Below the pieces are notes generated by a model, which saw only the letters and a program-made list of their open reading frames with translations, was not told where the DNA came from and made no database searches. From Motiliproteus sp. (GTDB lineage Bacteria; Pseudomonadota; Gammaproteobacteria; Pseudomonadales; Balneatricaceae), in the NCBI GenBank assembly GCA_026196225.1, contig JAPHRD010000016.1:1-34042 (forward strand): a DNA stretch of 34,042 nucleotides, read 5' to 3'. Numbering within the stretch: the first letter of the stretch is position 1; each line of letters begins with the position of its first letter. This document shows positions 7,634 to 15,749 of this stretch, one piece after another. Made by a program: the position numbers and the translations under genes.

Positions 7634-9244
7634 TTACAGGTGAGGGCCAGCCTCAACCAGAGCTTCACCTTCAGCAGTGTCGGTGAACTGGTGGAAGTTG
7701 GTGACGAACTGGCGAGCCAGGTCACGTGCTTTCTCATCCCAGTCTGCTGGATCTTGGTAGGTGTCCTGAGGATTCAGGATGCCGCTGTCGACACCAGGGA
7801 TTTCCTTAGGAATAGCAATACCGAAGTATGGCAGGCTGGTGAACTCGGACTTATCGATAGAGCCATCCAGGATCGCATCGATAATGGCACGAGTAGCTTT
7901 GATAGAGATCCGCTTGCCAGTGCCGTTCCATCCGGTGTTGACCAGGTAAGCTTCTGCACCAGAGGCCTGCATACGCTGGGTCAGCACGTCAGCATACTGA
8001 GTGGGGTGCAGGCTCAGGAAAGCAGCACCAAAGCAGGAGGAGAAGGTTGGCGTAGGCTCAGTGATTCCGCGCTCAGTACCGGCCAGTTTGGCAGTGAAGC
8101 CAGACAGGAAGTAGTACTGTGTCTGCTCAGGCGTCAGCTTGGAAACCGGAGGCAGAACACCGAAAGCGTCTGCAGTCAGGAAGATTACCTTGTTGGCGTG
8201 ACCACCCTTGGATACCGGCTTAACGATATTGTCGATGTGGTAGATCGGATAGGAAACACGAGTGTTTTCAGTCTTGGAACCATCGTCAAAGTCGATCTTG
8301 CCTTCTGAATCTACGGTAACGTTTTCCAGCAGCGCATCGCGGCGAATAGCGTTGTAGATATCAGGCTCGTTCTCTTTGCTCAGGTTTATGGTCTTCGCGT
8401 AGCAACCACCTTCGAAGTTGAATACACCGTTGTCATCCCAACCGTGCTCGTCGTCACCGATCAGTTGACGCTTAGGATCTGTAGACAGTGTGGTCTTACC
8501 AGTACCGGAGAGACCGAAGAAGATCGCAACGTCACCATCTTCGCCTTTGTTGGCGGAGCAGTGCATGGAAGCGATGCGACGCAGTGGAAGGAAGTAGTTC
8601 ATCATCGAGAACATACCCTTCTTCATCTCACCGCCGTACCAAGTACCGCCGATCAGCTGCATCTTTTCAGTGAGGTTGAAAGCGACAAAATTTTCAGAGT
8701 TCAGACCCTGCTGTTTCCAGTTAGGGTTGGTCGCTTTGGCTCCGTTCATAACAACAAAGTCTGGCTCAAAGTTAACCAGTTCTTCATCGGAAGGACGGAT
8801 AAACATGTTCTTAACAAAGTGAGCCTGCCAGGCCACTTCGGTGATAAAACGGACTTTCAGGCGGGTGTTATCGTTGGCACCACAGTAGGTATCAACAACG
8901 AACAAACGCTTGCTGGACAACTGAGTCGTGATAACGTCTTTCAGTTGGTCCCAGGTTTCAGTAGAGATAGGCTTGTTGTCGTTCTTACCCTGATCAGACC
9001 ACCAGATAGTGTCGCGGGTGGTGTCATCTTTAACGATATACTTATCTTTAGGGGAACGCCCAGTGAAGATACCAGTGTCAACCGAGACAGATCCCAGTTC
9101 AGTCACAACGCCCCTTTCATAGCCACTTGCGCTCAGCTTGGTCTCTTCTTCGAACAACAGTTCATAAGAAGGGTTGTAGACGATCTCCTGGGCATTTTCG
9201 ATACCGTATTTTGAAAGATCCAAATCGGCTTTAACTGTTGACAT
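7634..9244 (-). CDS. pckA: Phosphoenolpyruvate carboxykinase (ATP)
   Basis: A 536-residue cytosolic enzyme converting oxaloacetate and ATP to phosphoenolpyruvate, CO2 and ADP, the entry step of gluconeogenesis. Family motifs are complete: [10 protein letters not shown] (60-69), the P-loop GLSGTGKTT (244-252), the kinase-2 metal motif [10 protein letters not shown] (261-270), and the late RISIKATR block. The reading frame stays open another 38 codons upstream. I choose ATG 9242-9244 ([10 protein letters not shown]) because GGAGGAAG sits directly before it and the length then matches the usual 510-540 residues. It stands alone between a shared terminator and a long leader/promoter gap. Growth on acids or acetyl-CoA precursors would need it, in keeping with the acyl-metabolism genes later in the window. 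Confidence 0.97.
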   Translation of the reverse strand: MSTVKADLDLSKYGIENAQEIVYNPSYELLFEEETKLSASGYERGVVTELGSVSVDTGIFTGRSPKDKYIVKDDTTRDTIWWSDQGKNDNKPISTETWDQLKDVITTQLSSKRLFVVDTYCGANDNTRLKVRFITEVAWQAHFVKNMFIRPSDEELVNFEPDFVVMNGAKATNPNWKQQGLNSENFVAFNLTEKMQLIGGTWYGGEMKKGMFSMMNYFLPLRRIASMHCSANKGEDGDVAIFFGLSGTGKTTLSTDPKRQLIGDDEHGWDDNGVFNFEGGCYAKTINLSKENEPDIYNAIRRDALLENVTVDSEGKIDFDDGSKTENTRVSYPIYHIDNIVKPVSKGGHANKVIFLTADAFGVLPPVSKLTPEQTQYYFLSGFTAKLAGTERGITEPTPTFSSCFGAAFLSLHPTQYADVLTQRMQASGAEAYLVNTGWNGTGKRISIKATRAIIDAILDGSIDKSEFTSLPYFGIAIPKEIPGVDSGILNPQDTYQDPADWDEKARDLARQFVTNFHQFTDTAEGEALVEAGPHL

Positions 9245-9701
9245 TTCTTCCTCCGGAGAGACTGCTCTCTCACGCCGCATTGCTAACAAGATAAATGATC
9301 CGAATTTTCGTAACGCCCTGATTAACCCAGTGGTGGATAACCGACCGAGTTCTAGCATTATGGCAATTTATATTATTGAGGTGTGCCGTTGTCCCTTAGC
9401 CACCCCTGATTTTAGTGATGTTACCAATACACGAAAATACGGGAACGCGAATGATAAGGCATTACAACAAAAATGTCCTCAGAAAATGCGATTTCTTACC
9501 GATTTTGGGGCAAAGTTTTGCACTGCCAGGCGATTCACAGCATTTTCGCCGCAGATACAGCAGATTCTATTCCAATTTGCACTATCGCACTGCGGCACCT
9601 GGAGCCAAAAATTCGTACAGAATAACCAATTTGGCACATCCAATTAGCCAGCGGAGCTCCCTGAAATACCCCACAGCGAAGCTAATATTCAACCGGATTG
9701 A
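9245..9701. other. 457-bp intergenic region upstream of pckA
   Basis: It holds the pckA ribosome site (GGAGGAAG, minus strand, just before 9244), the pckA promoter and leader, and the 3' end of the transglycosylase transcript. I looked for a CRP site (TGTGA-N6-TCACA), a clear sigma-70 pair and a terminator hairpin and found none I could support. Open frames on both strands here show no recognisable protein. Confidence 0.5.
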
Positions 9702-10595
9702 CTACAGCTTTCGAGCAAGGGCTTTGTTCAGTTTCTTGGTAATGGCTTTAACGTAGTGCTGTGTTTCATTATAAGGAGGGATTCCGCCGTAATTGTTAAC
9801 CGCTTTTTCTCCGGCATTGTAGCCTGCCAGCGCCAAGGTAATATCACCGCGAAAATGATCCAGTAACCAACGAAGATAAGCCATACCGCCCTGAATGTTT
9901 TGCAATGGATCCCACACATTGTTCACACCGAATCGCTTTGCAGTCGCAGGGATCAGTTGCATCAACCCCTGGGCATTTTTGGGAGATTTTGCTCGCACAT
10001 TAAAATTGGATTCCATCCGAATCACCTCAATCACCAGCTGAGGCGACAGTCGATAGTGGGGAGACAAGCGAGCCACCCATTGTTTTATCTCTTTTACAGA
10101 AGGGTTGGGTTTGGTGTGAATCGGCGGTAAAAATTCGTAGCCATTACTGAGAGGGCAGTGACTATGATCCTCTGCATCGCTGGGCGCAGTAAATCGCAAT
10201 AATCGCTGCGCATGCTCGTCACCGTTTTTTGCAGCCCTGGACAACCAGGCAGCAGCCTGTCGATCGCTAGAGTGGCCATGACGGCTATTGAGATACAACC
10301 AGCCCAACTCATATTGAGCGCTGACCGAGCCTTTGCGAGCGGCAGTGCACAGCAAACCAATAGCCACATCCAGATTTTTCTCTACGCCGTTTCCATGTTG
10401 ATAATCGGTGGCACGCTGCACCATCTTAGAAAAATCTTCAGAATCGATTAGCTTCATCAGTTGAGGCGGCCAGTCGGGATTGTGGCTAGCAAAAGCGGCA
10501 GGCGCACTAATTATACTTCCGAGCAATAGCCAATACTGTAGCGCTCTGAGCAAGCAGCTAGCTTTCGTGGTAAATAAGCAACCCCTTTGGCTCAT
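9702..10595 (-). CDS. Secreted lytic transglycosylase with Sel1-like repeats
   Basis: A 297-residue exported protein. The N terminus has a hydrophobic signal segment (about 14-36, ending near AFA). Residues about 55-135 contain two Sel1-like helical repeats (for example A-x-x-G-x-x-x-A-Q-Y-x-L-G-x-L-Y at about 87-101). A C-terminal SLT domain (about 175-297) carries the catalytic Glu195 in IRMESNF, the block AQGLMQLIPATA, and AGYNAGEKAV. SLT enzymes cleave peptidoglycan glycan strands to 1,6-anhydro products. Sel1 repeats often hold partner proteins, so this may be a localised or complex-bound hydrolase. It is divergent from the OmpA-like lipoprotein gene, which also contacts peptidoglycan. 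The 190-bp gap between them must serve both. Confidence 0.9.
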   Translation of the reverse strand: MSQRGCLFTTKASCLLRALQYWLLLGSIISAPAAFASHNPDWPPQLMKLIDSEDFSKMVQRATDYQHGNGVEKNLDVAIGLLCTAARKGSVSAQYELGWLYLNSRHGHSSDRQAAAWLSRAAKNGDEHAQRLLRFTAPSDAEDHSHCPLSNGYEFLPPIHTKPNPSVKEIKQWVARLSPHYRLSPQLVIEVIRMESNFNVRAKSPKNAQGLMQLIPATAKRFGVNNVWDPLQNIQGGMAYLRWLLDHFRGDITLALAGYNAGEKAVNNYGGIPPYNETQHYVKAITKKLNKALARKL

Positions 10596-10785
10596 TAGAC
10601 GTCCAACGTAGTGAATCTATGGTTATGACTCAATCAACTGTTTAATTCTAGTCGTCGATCGTGACAATTAAAAACTGCCTACCGTTATAACCCATTAGGG
10701 AACTCTTTTGAGCAAGACAGATCAGATCAGAGCTGCCAACCTATTATCATATATATGCCATTTTTGTATCGAAACAGAGGCCCTT

Positions 10786-11469
10786 ATGAAGATCACCCGA
10801 AAAACCACACTAGCCACGTTTACCTGTGTTGCACTATTGAGCGGCTGCCAGACGGCACCCACTGTACAATCAAACGATCCTTATACCGGCGACAAGAAAA
10901 CCAGCAACACGGCGAAGGGAGCAGGCATTGGTGCAATTGCCGGTGCGGTATTAGGGGCGGCTACTTCCAGCAAGGGTGATCGAAAAAAAGGCATTCTCAC
11001 CGGTGCTCTGGTAGGCGGTGCAGTTGGCGGAGGAATCGGCTACTACATGGATCAACAGGAAGCTGAACTGCGACGTTATCTCGAAGGCACCGGCGTAGGA
11101 ATCCAGCGTCACGGCGATCAGATTCAGTTGGTCATGCCCGGCAACATCACCTTTGAAACCGCTTCTGCAAAGCTTGCTGCTAGCTTCTACCAAGTTCTGG
11201 ATGCCGTCGCGGTGGTCCTGAAAAAGTATGATCAAACACAACTGAACATCGACGGCCATACCGACAGCCAGGGGGCCGACAGCTACAATCTAGGATTATC
11301 TCAAGATCGCGCTCTGTCGGTTTCTCACTATCTTTCCGGTCAGGGTATTGTCGATTCACGAATCAAAGCCAGTGGCTACGGTGAAAATGCGCCTATCGCC
11401 GACAATGGCACCTCCACTGGCCGCGCCGCCAATCGCCGGGTAGAGCTCTGGATTCAACCGCTTAGCTAA
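10786..11469 (+). CDS. OmpA-family glycine-zipper lipoprotein (YiaD-like)
   Basis: A 227-residue outer-membrane lipoprotein that should anchor to peptidoglycan. The lipobox LLSG-Cys21 follows a basic N terminus. A glycine-zipper segment (about 44-86, repeated GxxxG with many Ala/Gly) follows, then an OmpA C-terminal domain (about 110-227). In it GHTDSQG and LSQDRALSV give Asp160 and Arg175, 15 residues apart as in the diaminopimelate-binding pair of OmpA proteins, and ANRRVEL closes the domain. An upstream in-frame TTG at 10708 is rejected, because ATG 10786 has AGAGG before it and gives a proper lipoprotein signal. It resembles E. coli YiaD in architecture. Divergent from the transglycosylase. 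Confidence 0.92.
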   Translation: MKITRKTTLATFTCVALLSGCQTAPTVQSNDPYTGDKKTSNTAKGAGIGAIAGAVLGAATSSKGDRKKGILTGALVGGAVGGGIGYYMDQQEAELRRYLEGTGVGIQRHGDQIQLVMPGNITFETASAKLAASFYQVLDAVAVVLKKYDQTQLNIDGHTDSQGADSYNLGLSQDRALSVSHYLSGQGIVDSRIKASGYGENAPIADNGTSTGRAANRRVELWIQPLS

Positions 11470-11496
11470 CACACCAATACCATCTAGCCAGCATTA

Positions 11497-11523
11497 ACTC
11501 TCCGGTAACCACTACCGGAGAGT
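11497..11523 (+). terminator. Hairpin terminator after OmpA-like lipoprotein
   Basis: A perfect 11-bp stem (ACTCTCCGGTA with TACCGGAGAGT) with a 5-base loop lies 28 bases past the stop, followed by a pyrimidine-rich CTCTTTCTCT. A likely intrinsic terminator, though the T-run is interrupted. Confidence 0.7.
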
Positions 11524-11652
11524 CTCTTTCTCTACGATCTCCAGGCAGCGGTTATATCCGCTATGCCCGACCTTCATTAGCCTGCGCTATCTATCTCCCC
11601 CATCATGGCCCCAAGACATTTATCACTTTGTAATCACCAAGGAGATCTCGCC

Positions 11653-12021
11653 ATGATTTCACCTCTTAAGCTTTCGATTCCCCTATTACTTATCGGAGTA
11701 GGAATGACTCCCGCTATTCATGCTGCCAATATGAGCTGTCAGCAGTTGTTGGACCAGGTTAAGCAGCATCCTGTGAACAGCATGAGTTACCAATATCAGA
11801 TCAATCAGGCGATCTCTCCCAAGGCGATGAACCGATTTGAAACCCTGGGCGAAAAACGCGAAGTTCCCCGCGGATTGCACGATAAGATCCGTGCCACTTT
11901 CAACCATCACTTGATTAGCGACTGCAACAGCAATCCCCGTCAATATACTTACTCGGCCTCAGAGCAGGCGCTGACAAGAACCAAAGCGGTGGTTAAAGAT
12001 TATCTCCGTCATCGCAGCTAA
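11653..12021 (+). CDS. Small secreted protein of unknown function
   Basis: A 122-residue protein with a clear Sec signal peptide (MISPLKLSIPLLLIGVGMTP, cleavage likely after AIHA, residue 24). It leaves a mature periplasmic protein of about 98 residues with two cysteines (C28 and one in the ISDCNS stretch, about residue 90) that could pair. The start is fixed by AAGGAG at 11639-11644. An open frame of 16 codons before it has no ribosome site. The mature part is hydrophilic and mainly helical-looking, and I recognise no domain. It stands alone between two hairpins, so there is no operon context to suggest a role. Confidence 0.75.
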   Translation: MISPLKLSIPLLLIGVGMTPAIHAANMSCQQLLDQVKQHPVNSMSYQYQINQAISPKAMNRFETLGEKREVPRGLHDKIRATFNHHLISDCNSNPRQYTYSASEQALTRTKAVVKDYLRHRS

Positions 12022-12064
12022 TTCCCGCACAGCGATGACAACGGGGTAGTTTTGCCCTCTTAAT

Positions 12065-12106
12065 ACAACCACCTTGCTGATTCAGATCAACCGATCAGGT
12101 GGTTGT
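12065..12106. repeat. Long inverted repeat after the small secreted protein gene
   Basis: ACAACCACCT (12065-12074) and AGGTGGTTGT (12097-12106) are exact reverse complements around a 22-base loop that contains its own CTGAT/ATCAG pairing options. There is no following T-run. It may be a factor-assisted terminator for the upstream gene, or a regulatory structure ahead of the PilZ gene. Confidence 0.5.
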
Positions 12107-12230
12107 GATTGTAGAGCCGCTGGCAGCTGCCGATAATAAATCTATCCTAAGTAATGATGTATTAATTTGGCATACACGGATGGTATGCACTAGCGGGCCA
12201 CACAGGGAGCCAGGTGGCAGGAAGTATCAG

Positions 12231-12626
12231 ATGTCGGAGCTACGCCTATTTCCACGGGTACAAACCCAACTTCAAGTCGAGGTTAGCAATCAGCTAAAGG
12301 AGACTGCGCAGGCTTGGGTCCGTAATCTTTCGCCCGGAGGCATGATGATCGATGGAGATATCGCCTTCAAAGAGATGATCTCTGCCAATCTGGATAAGGA
12401 CCCCTTGGTTAAACCGATCGAGGTTACCGTCACCCTTCGCCTACCCAATGACCCTGTTCCCTTTCGCAGCAGCTGCCGACTGGTATTTGTCAGACGACTG
12501 TCTCAGCTGGAATTTAATTTCGGTTTCCGTTTTGTGGATATGGGTGCAGAGATGGCGGGCAAACTTCAGCGCTATGTTTCCCGAAGCATCTCTCCTGCCA
12601 ACGACCACAGCAGCCGCTCTGCCTAA
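12231..12626 (+). CDS. PilZ-domain c-di-GMP receptor
   Basis: A 131-residue, essentially single-domain PilZ protein. Both c-di-GMP motifs are intact: the arginine motif RLFPR (Arg5 and Arg9) close to the N terminus, and NLSPGG (32-37), the D/N-x-S-x-x-G motif. The open frame extends 44 codons further upstream, but ATG 12231 has AGGAAG at 12219-12224 and puts RxxxR at the usual distance from the start. Such stand-alone PilZ proteins change partner behaviour when c-di-GMP binds. No partner is encoded beside it. cmoM follows after 55 bp on the same strand, and co-transcription is possible but functionally odd. Confidence 0.9.
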   Translation: MSELRLFPRVQTQLQVEVSNQLKETAQAWVRNLSPGGMMIDGDIAFKEMISANLDKDPLVKPIEVTVTLRLPNDPVPFRSSCRLVFVRRLSQLEFNFGFRFVDMGAEMAGKLQRYVSRSISPANDHSSRSA

Positions 12627-12681
12627 ACCCCAGCACAGGTTATAATCGACGTTTTCACTCGTTTATGATGACAAAAAGCGC

Positions 12682-13446
12682 ATGTCAGCCAGCAACCAGT
12701 TCGACCAGCTATCAGATCATTTCGCCGATAAAATCTACAATTCAGATAAGGGCAGACTACGACTTCAGCTCCTACAACGAGACCTAGAAGCCATTCGCCA
12801 AAAGCCGCTGATGCGGATTCTTGATGCTGGCGGCGGCCAAGGTCATATCAGCCGCTGGTTCGCCGAACAGCATCATCAGATCGATCTGTTCGATGCCTCC
12901 CAAGAGATGCTCACCAGAGCCAAACAGCTGAATCAAGAGGCCAATCTAGACGCCACCATTAACCTTCACCATGCCACCATCGAACAGTTCTGCCAGCAGT
13001 CTGCGGGGGGCTATGATTTGCTGATCTGTCACGCGGTACTGGAGTGGCTAGAGCAGCCACAGCAGCTGTTGCAGACGCTACTCAAAAAGCTCAACACCGG
13101 CGGCACCCTGTCGCTTATGTTCTACAACCAGCACTCACTGGTTCTGCGAAATGCCCTAAGAGGTAACCTGCGCAAGGTCAAACGGGCCGACTGGCGTGGT
13201 GACGGCCAAGGACTCACCCCCTATCAACCCCTTGATCCAGACCTGCTTTATCAGTGGCTGGCAGATGAGGGATTTAAGATTGAAGAGCGCTCTGGAATCC
13301 GCTGTTTTTACGACTACCTACCGATTAAGGTACGCCAGACTTACGCCTTTGATGACATTCTCGAGTTGGAGCTTAACCACTACCGACAGCAGCCCTATAT
13401 TCATATGGCCCGCTATATCCACGTTATCGCGACTAAAGCCGCTTGA
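12682..13446 (+). CDS. cmoM: tRNA 5-carboxymethoxyuridine methyltransferase CmoM
   Basis: A 254-residue SAM-dependent enzyme that methyl-esterifies cmo5U34 to mcmo5U34 in wobble positions of several tRNAs. The N-terminal block FDQLSDHFADKIYNSDKGRLR and the SAM motif ILDAGGGQGH (46-55) match E. coli CmoM (formerly SmtA), as do HAVLEW, LSLMFYNQHSL, and the late CFYDYL and YIHMARYIHV. Length is as in E. coli (261 residues). It works after CmoA and CmoB, which are encoded 3.3 kb downstream on the same strand. The following gene, only 54 bp away, is a second methyltransferase. Confidence 0.93.
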   Translation: MSASNQFDQLSDHFADKIYNSDKGRLRLQLLQRDLEAIRQKPLMRILDAGGGQGHISRWFAEQHHQIDLFDASQEMLTRAKQLNQEANLDATINLHHATIEQFCQQSAGGYDLLICHAVLEWLEQPQQLLQTLLKKLNTGGTLSLMFYNQHSLVLRNALRGNLRKVKRADWRGDGQGLTPYQPLDPDLLYQWLADEGFKIEERSGIRCFYDYLPIKVRQTYAFDDILELELNHYRQQPYIHMARYIHVIATKAA

Positions 13447-13500
13447 TGTCAGGTCTTGATTCCATTTAAATGTTCACAAGCGGTCTAAAAGAGAATAGCG

Positions 13501-14877
13501 ATGTCATCACAGCACTGGGATGAAAAAGCGTTTTGTGAAAGCTACTGCAGCACCTGGGAAATCTCCCACGATCAAGTGCACTACGGCTGGCTGGCTCCCG
13601 GCGAAAATCAACTGCGGCTGATCGATATCGATCTTGCCAATGCTAACGTCTTGGATATCGGCTGCGGCATGGGGGAAAACCTGATCGCTCTGGCCCGTCA
13701 AGGCGCCAATTGCCACGGCATCGACATCTCCGGCTATATGCTGGAGCGGGCGCGGCAAAACATGAGCCGCTACAGCGACGAGATCGATCATATCCACTTC
13801 AAACAGCAGGATATGCGCCAGACAGATTTCTTCCCTGGCGTTAGCTTCGATCTAATTCTGTCGGCCTACTCCATGGAGTATCTGAATTCCACCCAGGAAC
13901 TTAAAGACCTGTTATATAACCTGTTTAAACGACTGAAGCCCGGCGGCGTACTGATCTTTTGCTTCTCCCACCAGCTACAGCACTTCCGCCACAACATGCT
14001 GGCCAACGCATCTAGTAAAACCGGTGATGATGATTTTTCCACCCTGATCTACTCTTTCAGGGATGTGGTTACCACCCTCAGTGAAGTGGGTTACCTGATT
14101 GAACGGGTGGTGGAACAAGGCACCCGCAACCCATCCCGTTTAAGCTATGAAGACGCTCTGGGTTTCCCCTATCACTTTCACCGCGATAAGAACCCCTGTC
14201 ACCCGCAGTTTGATTCTGAGAGCAATAAGACCCCCCACACCATTATCTACAAGGCCCGCAAACTGGACACCCATGGTCTGGAGCAAGATCATCAGCTGAA
14301 TTTTCATTACGACCAGCAACAGGTCAAGATCTGGGGGCAGAACCGCAGCATCACCCGTTCAACCCCCTTTATGGCAGCCAATAAAGAGTTGATTGCCCAT
14401 CAACTTGCCCCAAAAGATGCAGTGGTGGGGCTCTGCGAAGTACTGGCGATTACCGTCGCCGAATCAGATCTAATGGAATCGGGAGACACGGTTCTAACCA
14501 TTGATTTGGATGGCTCCCAATCGCAACTGATGGTCAACAACAACTGCGTGCAGGCCCTGGTCCATCGCAAACTTCTCGATGCCGAGCTGACCCCCAGTTA
14601 CGAGCGCAGTGTGTTCTCTGCTGCTGACGAGATTGAGAGCGGCCTCTATATCAAACGAATTGACCCGATATACGGCGAGATGGACCGCATATTCCCCCGT
14701 CGCCGACCGGGCATTCTGGTCTTTATCAATGGTGAGGAGCCGGCCCACGGCACCATCGGTTTAGAAGATATCAGTGTCACCCCCGGCGACCATATTCAGG
14801 TGATCTATATCGCCACCAGCTGGGGCAAACAGTGGCGCCCTAAAAAGAAAGGCGAACAACAGATGGATCTGTTCTAA
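13501..14877 (+). CDS. Class I methyltransferase fused to an unassigned C-terminal domain
   Basis: A 458-residue protein. Residues 1 to about 255 form a class I methyltransferase: motif I VLDIGCGMGEN (50-60), an acidic GIDIS strand end (73-77), SAYSMEYL (121-128) and LKPGGVLIF (145-153). From about 265 to 458 there is a second region of about 190 residues that I cannot assign. It contains WGQNRSITRSTPF (278-290), a beta-rich stretch VLTIDLDGSQSQLMV (331-345), and a compact end ILVFINGEEPAHGTIGLED with VTPGDHIQVIYIA (405-438) that looks like a small beta-grasp or SLBB-type fold. The latter is a guess from pattern only. It starts 54 bp after cmoM and may share its transcript. Substrate unknown. 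Confidence 0.85.
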   Translation: MSSQHWDEKAFCESYCSTWEISHDQVHYGWLAPGENQLRLIDIDLANANVLDIGCGMGENLIALARQGANCHGIDISGYMLERARQNMSRYSDEIDHIHFKQQDMRQTDFFPGVSFDLILSAYSMEYLNSTQELKDLLYNLFKRLKPGGVLIFCFSHQLQHFRHNMLANASSKTGDDDFSTLIYSFRDVVTTLSEVGYLIERVVEQGTRNPSRLSYEDALGFPYHFHRDKNPCHPQFDSESNKTPHTIIYKARKLDTHGLEQDHQLNFHYDQQQVKIWGQNRSITRSTPFMAANKELIAHQLAPKDAVVGLCEVLAITVAESDLMESGDTVLTIDLDGSQSQLMVNNNCVQALVHRKLLDAELTPSYERSVFSAADEIESGLYIKRIDPIYGEMDRIFPRRRPGILVFINGEEPAHGTIGLEDISVTPGDHIQVIYIATSWGKQWRPKKKGEQQMDLF

Positions 14878-14909
14878 ATTCGTCTACGGTTTATCTTCTC
14901 CAAAAAAAA

Positions 14910-14926
14910 GCCCCGCAGCGCGGGGC
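14910..14926 (-). terminator. Intrinsic terminator for azoR
   Basis: A 7-bp G/C stem (GCCCCGC with GCGGGGC) around a 3-base loop is preceded on the plus strand by eight A residues (14902-14909). These become a T8 tail when read on the minus strand. It therefore terminates azoR, and with a short flanking AAAA on the other side it may act weakly on the plus strand too. Confidence 0.85.
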
Positions 14927-14998
14927 AAAACTCAGTGTCTTTCTGAGTTGGGTTGGAACTTACTCTCGCCTTTAAACAGGGCACTAACTAGAACAGTT

Positions 14999-15607
14999 TT
15001 ATGCTAGCAGCGTATCGATTTCGGCTGCGGCAGTTTGAACCCCTTGATCACCACTGGACACGCCCTCTGCATTGATCGTCGTTACATCCTCAATACCGAT
15101 AAAACCCAGTACGGTTTTCAGATAGGTGTCCTGATGATTCATGGCCGCAGCCGGACTGCCGTCCCCATAACGTCCACCACGGGCACTGATAATGAACGCC
15201 TGCTTGTCTTTCAAAAGTCCCACTGGACCATTATCGGTGTAATTGAAGGTACGCCCTACCCGCGCTACATGATCAATATAGGTCTTTAGGGAAGAGGTAA
15301 TGGAAAAGTTATGCATCGGCGATCCAATAACTACCGCATCTGCTTGCTCCAACTCATCAACCAACTGATCGGACAACGAGATCGCTTGGTTCTGAGCATC
15401 ATTGCGGGCATCTTCAGGGGTATAGAAAGAGCCGATTGTCACTTCGTCCAGATGAGGTGGCGGAGTACGTCCGATATCACGCTGAACCACACTGACTTCA
15501 GATTCACCATGCTTGATTTTCCAGGCGTTAACAAAGTTCTCTACCAACTCGCGGGTGTTGGAGTTGTCGGTCATGGGGCTGGAGTTGATCACCAGTAGTT
15601 TGGACAT
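14999..15607 (-). CDS. azoR: FMN-dependent NADH:quinone/azo oxidoreductase AzoR
   Basis: A 202-residue flavodoxin-fold enzyme that reduces quinones and azo compounds by two-electron transfer from NAD(P)H, a protection against quinone and thiol stress. FMN-binding landmarks are SSPM near the N terminus, GSPMHNFSITSSLKTYIDH (95-113) and SARGG (141-145). Length equals E. coli AzoR (201). AGGAG stands just before the ATG on the minus strand. It is divergent from a LysR-type regulator with a 142-bp shared promoter region containing a T-N11-A palindrome, an arrangement typical of LysR control of the neighbouring oxidoreductase. Confidence 0.93.
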   Translation of the reverse strand: MSKLLVINSSPMTDNSNTRELVENFVNAWKIKHGESEVSVVQRDIGRTPPPHLDEVTIGSFYTPEDARNDAQNQAISLSDQLVDELEQADAVVIGSPMHNFSITSSLKTYIDHVARVGRTFNYTDNGPVGLLKDKQAFIISARGGRYGDGSPAAAMNHQDTYLKTVLGFIGIEDVTTINAEGVSSGDQGVQTAAAEIDTLLA

Positions 15608-15685
15608 AATAGTTCTCCTGAATTCGGCTTTGTTGGCTACTTGAATAGAGCTGCTTAACTGATGGATCTATTTTTATATTTATTT

Positions 15686-15706
15686 TTATGAGAATAAATT
15701 CCATAA
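15686..15706. promoter_or_regulatory. LysR-type T-N11-A palindrome between azoR and its divergent regulator
   Basis: TTATG and CATAA are exact inverted 5-bp arms separated by 11 bases (AGAATAAATTC), the classical T-N11-A geometry for LysR-type regulators. It lies about 80 bp from the azoR start and 45 bp from the regulator start. The surroundings are very AT-rich, so chance is not excluded. Confidence 0.5.
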
Positions 15707-15749
15707 TTTTTACTTAATCATTCGATTTAATAGAATCCAGGTAGTCTTT

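Noticed and set aside
7640-8308. A 222-codon open frame on the plus strand opposite the pckA 3' part
   Set aside because: Same reason: antisense to conserved pckA codons, with no domain or start context.
8444-9214. A 256-codon open frame on the plus strand inside pckA
   Set aside because: It is the antisense shadow of a fully motif-supported pckA and has no recognisable protein features.
9415-9756. A 113-codon plus-strand frame in the pckA upstream gap
   Set aside because: It runs into the transglycosylase 3' end on the other strand, has no ribosome site and gives a low-complexity unrecognised sequence.
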